Shown in pieces: positions 18,110 through 26,468 of a stretch of DNA of 64,000 bases (positions within the stretch are counted from its first letter, which is position 1; each line of letters starts with the position of its first letter). The translations under genes and the position numbers were made by a program. Source of the stretch: an uncultured Bacteroidota bacterium (GTDB lineage Bacteria; Bacteroidota; Bacteroidia; AKYH767-A; 2013-40CM-41-45); assembly GCA_937871435.1 (NCBI GenBank), contig CALMQM010000101.1:62001-126000 (forward strand), in the 5' to 3' direction. The notes beneath the pieces are model-generated. The model did no database searches, was not told the DNA's origin, and saw only the letters and a list, made by a program, of their open reading frames with translations.

Positions 18110-18583
18110 TTACTTCAATACTTTGTCAGTTCCCTCAGCATGACAACTGTTGCAAGAGTTGGCACGACGGGCAGAACTGTATGTGTTATTGCCATTTGCA
18201 TCATAAGAAGCCCAAAGCCAGCCACCTTCAGAACGTGAATCAACAGGAGCTTTATACATCACATCACTTGCAGTTACTGCACCGGAAGGATCAAGATACT
18301 CTTTCACTAAAATAGAGTTCGCTGGAAAAACCGCGGGTAGTGTATGAAAGGAACCATTGCAGGCAGTCGCAGCAATGTGATTCATACGTAAACGAAATGT
18401 CGGATTTTGTTGCTGACGAGCTGAACTGTTATTTGCTTCCACAGTGACAAGATCTGAGGAATGAACCATGCTGATAAGTGCGTCGTCTGATACACCGGCT
18501 GAGTCGTCTTTTTCACGAGAGCAGGATGCAACTACGAGAACAAAAGCAATGGCTGAAAGAGTGAAGAGTAGTTTGTTTTTCAT
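18110..18583 (-). CDS. P460-like c-type cytochrome lipoprotein
   Basis: This is a 157-aa exported protein. The signal peptide ends in a lipobox (VVASC), so the mature protein is lipid-anchored in the periplasm or outer membrane. Near the C-terminus CNSCH is a CxxCH haem-attachment motif followed by AEGTDKV. The preceding GGWLWASYDANGN resembles the strand before the haem in cytochrome P460-like proteins. A central part with LVKEYLDPSGAVTASDVMYK also fits that fold. The role could be electron transfer or oxidation of small N- or S-compounds; neither is proven. No partner oxidase or cytochrome is nearby; it is a single-gene unit with its own terminator. Confidence 0.75.
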   Translation of the reverse strand: MKNKLLFTLSAIAFVLVVASCSREKDDSAGVSDDALISMVHSSDLVTVEANNSSARQQQNPTFRLRMNHIAATACNGSFHTLPAVFPANSILVKEYLDPSGAVTASDVMYKAPVDSRSEGGWLWASYDANGNNTYSSARRANSCNSCHAEGTDKVLK

Positions 18584-18651
18584 GATCCTTAGGTTTTATG
18601 TTAACGAAAGATAGAAGGGCAGGCCTGCATAATTGTCTTAAAATTGTCATG

Positions 18652-18670
18652 CTTCATCTTGAAGATGAAG
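18652..18670. repeat. Perfect short hairpin in intergenic space
   Basis: CTTCATCTT-G-AAGATGAAG is a 9-bp inverted repeat around one base, in the 257-bp gap between the P460-like gene (start 18583) and the rodA stop (18841). No T-run follows. It could be an operator or mRNA structure in the leader of the P460-like gene; nothing else was seen in the gap. Confidence 0.35.
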
Positions 18671-18840
18671 TTGTTACAAGATACCTTTGTTTTTAGAAAA
18701 AATTCAATGTTTTTCTCAGCCTTCTGTGGGATAAGTCCTTAAGTTAATTAGAAAAAACATAGGAGCATATTGAAGCAGATTTCTCTCTTATATAATAACA
18801 GTATCGGAAGAAAAATGTACCGTTTTGAAGGAATACTCTA

Positions 18841-20103
18841 CTACCTTAAGATCTGCAGTCGGTAAGCGTCCAGCTTGATAAAAATGAAAAGCAAAATGGT
18901 AAAGGACCAGAGTGAAGATCCGCCATAGCTGAAGAATGGCAAAGGAATCCCGATTACAGGAGCTAAACCAATAGTCATCCCGATATTAATCATCAGGTGA
19001 AAAAAGAGAATTGAAGCGACACCATATCCATAGATACGGGAATACTGCGAACGTTGTCGTTCCGCCACGTAGATAATTCGTGCGAACAAAGCCATGAACA
19101 AACCGATGACTACAAAGCTTCCTATGAATCCCCACTCCTCTCCTACTGTGCAAAAAATAAAATCGGTGCTTTGTTCGGGCACAAAATCATATTTGGTTTG
19201 AGTTCCCTGTAAAAATCCTTTGCCCCAGAATTCTCCTGAACCAATGGCAATTTTACTCTGATTCACATTGTAACCAGCACCTTTCAGATCAGTTTGTTTA
19301 CCAAGCAATACATCAATACGAGTGCGCTGGTGTTGTTGCAATACCTTGTTGTACACATAATCAACACTGAACACCACAGAAGAAGCCAACAAAGCTCCAA
19401 CTACAATGACAATGATATTTTTTCTTGTTTTCCGGATAAGGAAAAAAAACAGTATCGCAATACCCCAGATAATTCCGAACAACAAGCTTTTGTATAATAA
19501 CAATGTGAGTACAAATAGTACGATGGTGAGAAATCCGAGCAATAATATATTTCCTGAAAGTCCTTCACGGTATAATACAAAAATGAATGCTCCGAAGACA
19601 AGCGCTGACCCTGTATCATTTTGTAAAAGAATAATTCCCATGGGAACAGCGAGAAGAATCAAAGAAGTGATTTTGGTTCGCAGATCCTGCATCCGTATAT
19701 CCAGTGTACTGAGGTATTTTGCCAACGCCATATTGGTTGCAAACTTTGCAAATTCAGCAGGCTGTAGTTTGAAGGACCCAATATCAATCCATCCGTATGA
19801 TCCTTTCACATCACGGGCAAATGCAAATGTGGACAAGAGCAATAAGAGCATTGCTCCATAGATTGGATAAGAAAAAGCAGCATAGAATTTTCCATCTATC
19901 ACCAGGATCATTAACGCAAGTATGAGAGCACCACCTATCCAGATAGTTTGCTTTCCGTAACTCTGTGATAAATCGAAAATACTTTGGTGATCTTCATTGT
20001 ACACTGCAGCATATATATTAAGCCAGCCCATGATGACCATGAGCAGGAACATTCCCACCATCATCCAGTCGAGGTTTTGTAATATGCTCTTCTCGTTTCT
20101 CAC
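18841..20103 (-). CDS. rodA: Rod-shape SEDS glycosyltransferase RodA
   Basis: This is a 420-aa inner-membrane SEDS protein, the peptidoglycan polymerase of the elongasome that works with PBP2. About ten membrane helices are visible. Signature segments are GSYGWIDIGSFKLQPAEFAK (the SEDS loop), LLQNDTGSALVFG with the catalytic-type Asp, QSKIAIGSGEFWGKGFLQGTQ, and the C-terminal GIPLPFFSYGGSS. Its start overlaps the PBP2 stop by 4 bases, so the pair is translationally coupled. It is the last gene of the purH-mre-mrdA-rodA run. Confidence 0.96.
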   Translation of the reverse strand: MRNEKSILQNLDWMMVGMFLLMVIMGWLNIYAAVYNEDHQSIFDLSQSYGKQTIWIGGALILALMILVIDGKFYAAFSYPIYGAMLLLLLSTFAFARDVKGSYGWIDIGSFKLQPAEFAKFATNMALAKYLSTLDIRMQDLRTKITSLILLAVPMGIILLQNDTGSALVFGAFIFVLYREGLSGNILLLGFLTIVLFVLTLLLYKSLLFGIIWGIAILFFFLIRKTRKNIIVIVVGALLASSVVFSVDYVYNKVLQQHQRTRIDVLLGKQTDLKGAGYNVNQSKIAIGSGEFWGKGFLQGTQTKYDFVPEQSTDFIFCTVGEEWGFIGSFVVIGLFMALFARIIYVAERQRSQYSRIYGYGVASILFFHLMINIGMTIGLAPVIGIPLPFFSYGGSSLWSFTILLFIFIKLDAYRLQILR

Positions 20104-22025
20104 CGTACACTTTTGTTTTTTACCGTAGCATTTAATTTTGCCACGATCACTGCTTTATCTTTTGTAGTCGTGCTGTCCTTCTTTTGTTCCGGCGCTTTTT
20201 TCTCCATGTAAATTTTCGGTTGAACAACACCTTCCAACATACGTTTTTCCAACTCAGGACGTGAAATGGAATCCGTGAGATATTTTTCAATCATTAAACT
20301 GGCAATCGGAGCTCCCCAGTCGGATCCCCATCCTCCGTTTTCCACCATGATGCCGATTGCAATCTTAGGATTTTCTCTCGGTGCATACCCTACAAAAAGT
20401 GAATGGTCTTTTCCGTGCGGATTTTGTGCTGTACCGGTTTTACCACACACTGTTATGCCTTTAATTTTAGAACCGGCAGCAGTACCTGATTCTACCACAC
20501 TTTCCATTCCTTGCTGAACAATCGCGTAATACTTGGGGTCTATATCTGTGTAATTTTTCTCTGTAAAGCGTTTGTCAGGATTCAATGTATTATCAATCTT
20601 TTTGACAATGTGCGGGATGTAAAAATATCCATTGTTCGCAATGATGCACATTGTATTGGCCATCTGGAGAGGCGTAATTCCTAACTCACCTTGTCCGATT
20701 GAGAGAGACACTACTGTGGAAGACTTCCATCTTCCTTTTCCGAAATATTTATCGTAGTACTGAACAGTAGGAACGTTTCCTTTTAACTCCTGGGGCAAAT
20801 CTGAAAAAAGGCGTTTCCCGATTCCAAATGTGAGCACATGATTTCTCCAAACTTCATAACCTTCCTCAGTTGATCTGAACTTTTTCTGATCCACAATACT
20901 CCTGAACACATAACAGTGATAGGTATTACACGAGTGCGCGATAGCTGATTCAAGCGCCAGTGATCCGTGTCGTGCATCGCATTTCACTGTCTGACTTCCC
21001 ATGTGATATCCTCCGTCACAGTAGTAGCTGGTCTGAGCATTCAATACTCCTTCCTGTTCACCTATCAAATCATTAATCAATTTGAAAGTCGATCCGGGTG
21101 GATAATAAGCCATCAATGCACGGTTGAACAAAGGTTTCGTCGGATCTTTGAGTAACAAAGCATAATTTTTGGTACGTGTTCTTCCTACCAGCAAATTCGG
21201 ATCATAAGACGGGTTACTTACACATGCAAGGATTTCTCCGGTAGATGGCTCTATCGCCACAACTGCTCCTACTTTATTCGCGAACAACCGTTCTCCATAT
21301 TCCTGCAAATCACGATCGAGGGAAAGGGTAAGATTGTTACCTGCAACCGATGCAGTATCATATTTACCACCCATGTAACTTCCCTTTTCCCGGTTGAAAA
21401 CATCCACCATCACACGACGACTTCCTCTTTGTCCTCTCAACTTTGATTCATAAGCCTGTTCAATTCCACTTTTCCCGATATAATCACCATCCCTGTAATA
21501 TGGATTTTTTCTGGTGATTGAACTGTCTACCTCACCAATGTATCCGAATAAATGCGCTGCAATAGGAGTAGGATATTTGCGAAGCGTACGCGGCAAAACA
21601 AAAAAGCCCGAGAACTTGTATAATTTCTCCTGTAAGGTTGCATAGGTTTCAACCGATAATTGTTTTTCGAAAAGCGAAGGTTTCACCGGAGAATACAATT
21701 TTGCTTTTCTGTATTTCTCAGTGTAGTCTTCCGGAGTAATTCCGATCAATCGACAGAGCTCGAGTGAATCAGCCATATTCTTCGCCTGCTTGGGAATGAT
21801 CATCAAATCATACACCGGCTCATTGTATACCAACAGTTCACCGTTGCGGTCGTAGATCAGTCCGCGGGAAGGATATTCCACCACTAAGCGCTGTACGTTG
21901 TTATCCGCCGAAGATTTATAACTGTCGTCGATCACCTGGATATAAAAAAGGCGCATCAGGTAAATCAACCCGACAGAAAAAAAAATGAAATAGATGACAG
22001 TCTGCCTACCCGATGATACGTTCAT
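20100..22025 (-). CDS. mrdA: Penicillin-binding protein 2 (elongasome transpeptidase)
   Basis: This is a 641-aa class B PBP. One N-terminal membrane helix (about 10-30) is followed by the PBP dimerisation/pedestal region (50-235), with YPSRGLIYDRNGE typical of PBP2. The transpeptidase domain has SxxK at Ser312-Lys315 (PPGSTFK), SxN at 365-367 (SCN) and KTG at 529-531 (CGKTGTAQ). It cross-links new peptidoglycan strands made by RodA. It overlaps mreD by 20 bases and rodA by 4. The C-terminal 45 residues are charged and Lys-rich (EKKAPEQKKDSTTTKDK), likely disordered. Confidence 0.96.
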   Translation of the reverse strand: MNVSSGRQTVIYFIFFSVGLIYLMRLFYIQVIDDSYKSSADNNVQRLVVEYPSRGLIYDRNGELLVYNEPVYDLMIIPKQAKNMADSLELCRLIGITPEDYTEKYRKAKLYSPVKPSLFEKQLSVETYATLQEKLYKFSGFFVLPRTLRKYPTPIAAHLFGYIGEVDSSITRKNPYYRDGDYIGKSGIEQAYESKLRGQRGSRRVMVDVFNREKGSYMGGKYDTASVAGNNLTLSLDRDLQEYGERLFANKVGAVVAIEPSTGEILACVSNPSYDPNLLVGRTRTKNYALLLKDPTKPLFNRALMAYYPPGSTFKLINDLIGEQEGVLNAQTSYYCDGGYHMGSQTVKCDARHGSLALESAIAHSCNTYHCYVFRSIVDQKKFRSTEEGYEVWRNHVLTFGIGKRLFSDLPQELKGNVPTVQYYDKYFGKGRWKSSTVVSLSIGQGELGITPLQMANTMCIIANNGYFYIPHIVKKIDNTLNPDKRFTEKNYTDIDPKYYAIVQQGMESVVESGTAAGSKIKGITVCGKTGTAQNPHGKDHSLFVGYAPRENPKIAIGIMVENGGWGSDWGAPIASLMIEKYLTDSISRPELEKRMLEGVVQPKIYMEKKAPEQKKDSTTTKDKAVIVAKLNATVKNKSVR

Positions 22026-22539
22026 TTCTTTTTGAGGATCTTCCGAAGAGGTATTGTCCGAGCAGAATAATGATTACTGTGATCGCGGAATTGAATACCG
22101 CTTTCAGCAATGTGATCCAAAACTCGCTGAACCGGAATACTTCCACGTAAAAATAAACAAGGTGGTGTAATAAAACGAGGATGGACACATAGGTTATAAA
22201 CCAGTTAATCCCCATTACCTGAGGAGTCAAACTCGTTTCCGCTTCATATCCGTCGCGTGGAGCAATGAGCCGGAGAATTCCCGGTCGGGCAAAGGCCACA
22301 AACACAGAAGCTGCAGCATGCATCCCACTGGTGTTTCCAAACATGTCGATGGTAAGTCCGATAATCAATCCCAGAACAAGTAACAACCACCTTGGAGTTT
22401 CCATGGGAAGTAGCAGAATGAATAACACATACACATAGGGATTAAAATATCCACTCCATTGAATGTGATTCAACACCAGGACCTGAATAGCCACCAGGAA
22501 CAGAAAGCGGGAAAAGTTTTTCAGGATTTTAATGATCAT
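22006..22539 (-). CDS. mreD: Rod-shape-determining protein MreD
   Basis: This is a 177-aa integral membrane protein with five to six helices and almost no soluble part, as is normal for MreD. The position between mreC and mrdA, with overlaps of 11 and 20 bases, is the main support because MreD sequence is poorly conserved. Recognisable pieces are NPYVYVLFILLLPMETPRW and LIIGLTIDMFGNTSGMHAAAS, common in Bacteroidota members. It bridges MreC and the cytoplasmic MreB filament to the PBP2-RodA synthase. Confidence 0.88.
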   Translation of the reverse strand: MIIKILKNFSRFLFLVAIQVLVLNHIQWSGYFNPYVYVLFILLLPMETPRWLLLVLGLIIGLTIDMFGNTSGMHAAASVFVAFARPGILRLIAPRDGYEAETSLTPQVMGINWFITYVSILVLLHHLVYFYVEVFRFSEFWITLLKAVFNSAITVIIILLGQYLFGRSSKRNERIIG

Positions 22540-23362
22540 TCTGTTGTGTTGCTTCTAAAGCCTGTTTTTCTTTTTTATGCAAATCGTCGACTATGTAAAC
22601 GTAGGAAACATTGGAGAAATTGGTAGACAATTTCACTTTGATCACCTGAAAATTGTCTCCAGAATTGGGATCTACTTTATCTACTGTTCCAACCATGACT
22701 CCTTCCGGGAACATGTCGGAAAATGAAGTGGTGACAATGGTATCGCCAATATTCACTTTCACATGCTTTGCAATTTCAAGGAAGGAACCGTGAACGGGAT
22801 CAAATCCATCCCATACCATTGAGCCATAGTACCCATTGCGCAGAAATCGCGCGCTAACTTTCATGTCTTTGTGAAGGAAAGACATCACAGAACAATAGTG
22901 TTCTGATACATCCTTGACAATTCCCACGATTCCCTCCGCGCTTGTTACTCCCATTTCCGAATGAATACCCTGCAATGAACCCTTGTTCAGTGTGAGGTAG
23001 TTATTTCTCCGGTTAACAGAGTTGTTCACCACTTTGGCTGTAACGAAAGTATACTGTTGTTGAAATACTGTGTCAACTACCTGTTGTTTCAAAGCGCTGT
23101 CGATGTAATAAACATCACGCACTAAAGTTCTTAATGCTGCATTCTGTCGTGACAAAGCATCATTCGCTGCACGGAGATTGATGTATTCGGTAACAGCACT
23201 TACCATGGTGTTGACTTCGGCGGCAACAGTATTGGTAGAATTGATAAAGCTTGCTCTCTGAAAATTATTGTTCTGAACAATCAAATAGCCGCTGAATGCT
23301 TCGAGCACCAGGAAAAATATGAAGAAATTATACTTCCAAAGAAAAAGAAACAGGGTACGCAT
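22529..23362 (-). CDS. mreC: Rod-shape-determining protein MreC
   Basis: This is a 277-aa bitopic protein. One N-terminal helix (about 10-28, FLWKYNFFIFFLVLEAFSGYL) is followed by a coiled-coil segment (roughly 55-85) and the two-lobed beta-barrel domain (TAKVVNNSVNRRNNYLTLNKG, GVTSAEGIVGIVKDV, GDTIVTTSFSDMFPEGVMVG). MreC activates PBP2 in the periplasm. It overlaps mreD by 11 bases and lies 158 bases after mreB. Confidence 0.93.
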   Translation of the reverse strand: MRTLFLFLWKYNFFIFFLVLEAFSGYLIVQNNNFQRASFINSTNTVAAEVNTMVSAVTEYINLRAANDALSRQNAALRTLVRDVYYIDSALKQQVVDTVFQQQYTFVTAKVVNNSVNRRNNYLTLNKGSLQGIHSEMGVTSAEGIVGIVKDVSEHYCSVMSFLHKDMKVSARFLRNGYYGSMVWDGFDPVHGSFLEIAKHVKVNIGDTIVTTSFSDMFPEGVMVGTVDKVDPNSGDNFQVIKVKLSTNFSNVSYVYIVDDLHKKEKQALEATQQNDH

Positions 23363-23520
23363 CGTTTACGATAGAAGGCTTGCTGACAAATCAACGAATG
23401 AATTCCGGGTATGAATGCTGAATAGACTTCCTGAGCGCTTGGATCAAAATTTGAATCAGAGCATTTCGATCCGTGTCGATTTCTCTGGTTGTGAAATCGA
23501 GGAGTATGCGAACCGTCGGA

Positions 23521-24543
23521 TTAAGGGATAAGAAACTTAAACCTGCCTATATTTTTCAGCGCGATTCCTGTTCCTCTTACAACTGCACGAAGCGGATCCT
23601 CCGCAACGTGAACCGGCAATTTGGTTTTCATCGCGATACGCTGATCGAGTCCTCTGAGCAAAGCTCCGCCACCGGTCAGATAAATTCCGGTGCGGTAAAT
23701 ATCCGCTGACAATTCAGGTGGCGTCATTTCAAGTGCTTTCAGAATTGCTTCTTCCACTTTAGAAATCGACTTATCCAACGCATGCGCTATTTCAGAATAA
23801 CTAACAGTAATTTCTTTTGGGATACCTGTCATAAGGTCACGGCCATGCACTGCGAAATCCGGTGGAGGATTTTCAAGTTCCGGCAGAGCTGAACCAACTT
23901 CGATTTTAATTCGCTCCGCAGATCTCTCTCCGATCAGGATATTGTGTTGACGACGCATGTAATCCCAGATATCATTTGTGAAACCATCACCCGCAACACG
24001 GATTGACTGGTCACACACAATTCCACCAAGAGCGATTACAGCGATTTCACTGGTACCACCACCGATATCAATGATCATATTTCCCATTGGCTCTTCCACA
24101 TCAATCCCTATACCGATAGCAGCGGCCATTGGTTCGTGGATAAGATACACCTCTTTCGCACCGGCATGTTCCGCGGAATCGCGGACAGCACGTTTTTCCA
24201 CTTCAGTAATACCTGATGGAATACAAATAACCATTTTCAGTGACGGAGTAAACAAAGCACCTTTCGGACTGATCATTTTGATCATTCCACGGATCATGTG
24301 TTCAGCCGCATCGAAATCGGCAATCACACCGTCTTTGAGAGGGCGGATCGTCTTGATATTTTCGTGGGTTTTTCCATGCATCATCATGGCCTGTTTGCCA
24401 ACCGCAATCACTTTGCCGGTCATTCGGTCTATCGCGACAATAGACGGTTCATCCACCACGACTTTATCGTTGTGAATAATAAGGGTATTTGCCGTACCGA
24501 GATCGATGGCAATTTCCTGCGTTAAAAAATCGAACACTCCCAT
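23521..24543 (-). CDS. mreB: Actin-like rod-shape protein MreB
   Basis: This is a 340-aa bacterial actin that forms membrane-bound filaments directing lateral wall synthesis. Actin-fold motifs are all present: phosphate 1 IAIDLGTANTLI, connect 1 and phosphate 2 (NMIIDIGGGTSEIAVIALGG), adenosine loop YLTGGGALLRGLDQRI. HEPMAAAIG is also typical. It lies 73 bases after purH and 158 before mreC, so it is probably in the same unit, though an internal promoter is possible. Confidence 0.97.
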   Translation of the reverse strand: MGVFDFLTQEIAIDLGTANTLIIHNDKVVVDEPSIVAIDRMTGKVIAVGKQAMMMHGKTHENIKTIRPLKDGVIADFDAAEHMIRGMIKMISPKGALFTPSLKMVICIPSGITEVEKRAVRDSAEHAGAKEVYLIHEPMAAAIGIGIDVEEPMGNMIIDIGGGTSEIAVIALGGIVCDQSIRVAGDGFTNDIWDYMRRQHNILIGERSAERIKIEVGSALPELENPPPDFAVHGRDLMTGIPKEITVSYSEIAHALDKSISKVEEAILKALEMTPPELSADIYRTGIYLTGGGALLRGLDQRIAMKTKLPVHVAEDPLRAVVRGTGIALKNIGRFKFLIP

Positions 24544-24616
24544 GAATCTTATTTAGGATCGTTGATGATGGATTATTTATTCTTATTTTCTTTTCAGTTG
24601 AATTTCTGAAAAAATA

Positions 24617-26143
24617 TCAATGTTTAAAATGTCGGATACCTGTGATAACCATCGCCATGCCATGTCGATCACAGTAATCAATTGATTCCTGATCTTTAAT
24701 TGAGCCTCCGGGTTGAATCACTGCATGAATGCCTGCCTTATCTGCAATTTCCACACAATCCGGAAATGGAAAGAAAGCATCGCTTGCCATCACAGCACCT
24801 CTGAGATCGAAACCGAAATGCCTGGCTTTGGCAATAGCTTGTTGCAATGCATCGACCCGGGAAGTTTGGCCGGTACCACTGGCAAGCAACTGTTGGTTTT
24901 TTGCAAGAACGATAGTATTGGATTTGGTATGCTTCACCAGTTTATTCGCAAATTCCAAATCAGCTACTTCTACGGCAGAAGGGGCTACTTTAGTTACTGT
25001 TTTCATGTCACCCGGACCTTCAATTTTCAGGTCCCTGTCTTGTTCAACGACACCGTTCAGCAGGGTTCTGTATTGTTTATTTGGAAGAACGACCTTCTTT
25101 TGAGCCAAAAGAATGCGGTTTTTCTTCTGTTTCAACACTTCCAAAGCATCAGGAGTGAAAGAAGGAGCAATCAATACTTCAAAAAAGAGCTGATTCATTG
25201 CTTCCGCAACGCTGCCATCAACTGTCCTGTTAACACAAATTATTCCTCCGAAAGCGGAAACCGGATCGGCTGCCAGCGCGTCCGTCCAGGCTTCGAAAAG
25301 ATTTTTTCTTGAAGCGAAACCGCATGCATTGTTATGTTTCAGAATCGCTACAGATGGTTCCGAAAAATCCGCCATCAGGTTGACAGCAGAATCGATATCG
25401 AGTAGATTATTGTAGGAAATCTCTTTGCCGTGTAATTGCTCAAAGATTTCATCAAAATTTCCGTAAAACCTGGCTTGCTGATGCGGATTTTCTCCATAAC
25501 GCAAGGACCGGGAAGTGCGAATGCTTTTTCTAAAAACCTGTACTGACTGATCAGCATTGAAATAGGAAAAAATCGCCGAGTCGTAATGAGATGTAACTTC
25601 AAACGCGTGAACAGCCAGTCGTTTTCTGTCTTCAAGGGAAGTTTCACCATTTTGATTCTCGAGAATTTCGGAAAGTATCGAATACTGGTCTCTCGAAGGA
25701 ATGATGACAACATCCTTGAAATTCTTTGCAGCTGCACGAATCAGGGAAATTCCTCCAATGTCTATTTTCTCTATAATACTTTGTTCATCTGCTCCGGAGG
25801 CGAGTGTATCTTCAAAAGGATAAAGGTCAACGATTACTAAATCAATACCCGGAATCTGGTATTCTTCCATTTCTGTGACATCCCCGGCATTTTCACGCCG
25901 ACTTAGAATACCTCCAAAAATTTTCGGATGAAGAGTCTTCACGCGTCCGCCCAGAATAGAAGGATAATCGGTTACATCTTCCACCGGAATGACAGGTAAT
26001 TTCAACTGCTCAATAAAATCCTGTGTACCACCGGTAGCGTAGAGCGTCACCCCCAACTCGTGCAGGCGAAGAACAATGGATTCAAGATGGTCTTTGTGGT
26101 AAACAGAAATCAGCGCGCTGCTGATCTTTTTTTGTGATTTCAT
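24617..26143 (-). CDS. purH: Bifunctional AICAR transformylase / IMP cyclohydrolase
   Basis: This 508-aa enzyme performs the last two steps of IMP synthesis: formylation of AICAR from 10-formyl-THF, then ring closure. The N-terminal MGS-like cyclohydrolase domain (1 to about 195) has ISVYHKDHLESIV, ATGGTQDFIEQ and GGRVKTLHPKIFGG. The transformylase domain (200-508) has RYGENPHQQARFYG, AILKHNNACGFA and MASDAFFPFPDCVE. Length and both active-site regions are normal. It is the first gene of the minus-strand unit that continues into mreB, and its leader can fold into a composite stem-loop. Confidence 0.97.
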   Translation of the reverse strand: MKSQKKISSALISVYHKDHLESIVLRLHELGVTLYATGGTQDFIEQLKLPVIPVEDVTDYPSILGGRVKTLHPKIFGGILSRRENAGDVTEMEEYQIPGIDLVIVDLYPFEDTLASGADEQSIIEKIDIGGISLIRAAAKNFKDVVIIPSRDQYSILSEILENQNGETSLEDRKRLAVHAFEVTSHYDSAIFSYFNADQSVQVFRKSIRTSRSLRYGENPHQQARFYGNFDEIFEQLHGKEISYNNLLDIDSAVNLMADFSEPSVAILKHNNACGFASRKNLFEAWTDALAADPVSAFGGIICVNRTVDGSVAEAMNQLFFEVLIAPSFTPDALEVLKQKKNRILLAQKKVVLPNKQYRTLLNGVVEQDRDLKIEGPGDMKTVTKVAPSAVEVADLEFANKLVKHTKSNTIVLAKNQQLLASGTGQTSRVDALQQAIAKARHFGFDLRGAVMASDAFFPFPDCVEIADKAGIHAVIQPGGSIKDQESIDYCDRHGMAMVITGIRHFKH

Positions 26144-26171
26144 CCCTCAAAATTCAAGTGCAATTTTAGGA

Positions 26172-26209
26172 AAATTAATCGGGGAATTGCCAAGGCAAGA
26201 AATTAATTT
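26172..26209 (-). promoter_or_regulatory. Composite stem-loop in the purH leader
   Basis: An outer 8-bp stem (AAATTAAT 26172-26179 with ATTAATTT 26202-26209) encloses an inner TTGCC-AA-GGCAA hairpin (26187-26198). It is 28-66 bases upstream of the purH ATG and lacks a strong T-run. It could be a leader structure or a protein site; it does not match the purine riboswitch, which I looked for. Confidence 0.35.
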
Positions 26210-26452
26210 CAGAGAAAAAAATTGTGTTTGCTGACAAGATTTTTTTTCAACAAGACACTCTGAATTTGTCAATAAGATTGGGGAATTTTTGCCCCAAATA
26301 TTCCGGATGCTTCAGACTTGAAACGCCTCGATTTGCAGGGAGACAACATACCGGATAACATGATGAATGGTTGGTTACTTTCAAAGCTTCCGATTCAGGT
26401 TAAAATATTCAGTTAATTAACGTTAAACGAAACCTGCAATTCATCCAATTAG

Positions 26453-26460
26453 TACATTTG
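26453..26460 (+). promoter_or_regulatory. Candidate -7 box just before the permease start
   Basis: TACATTTG matches TAnnTTTG and ends 8 bases before ATG 26469, which predicts a leader of only a few bases. No -33 TTTG is evident. Confidence 0.45.
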
Positions 26461-26468
26461 TTCCGGTT

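Larger units (their letters stand above)
26144..26468. other. Divergent intergenic region between purH and a permease gene
   Basis: These 325 bases carry no convincing gene. Structures seen: a composite stem-loop at 26172-26209 in the purH leader; a 6-bp inverted repeat TTGGGG / CCCCAA at 26278-26297 around an AT-rich loop; and a -7 box at 26453-26460 for the plus-strand gene. No TAnnTTTG box was found for purH near its ATG. Confidence 0.5.

Noticed and set aside
23978-24475. 165-aa plus-strand frame opposite mreB
   Set aside because: It lies wholly within mreB, has low-complexity Ile/Pro/Ser composition and no recognisable motif.
24713-25312. 199-aa plus-strand frame opposite purH
   Set aside because: Antisense shadow of a highly conserved gene; Cys/His/Phe-rich with no domain.
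26144-26468. Purine or PRPP riboswitch upstream of purH
   Set aside because: The leader contains only small AT-rich stems; the three-way junction and conserved loop sequences of known purine riboswitches are absent.
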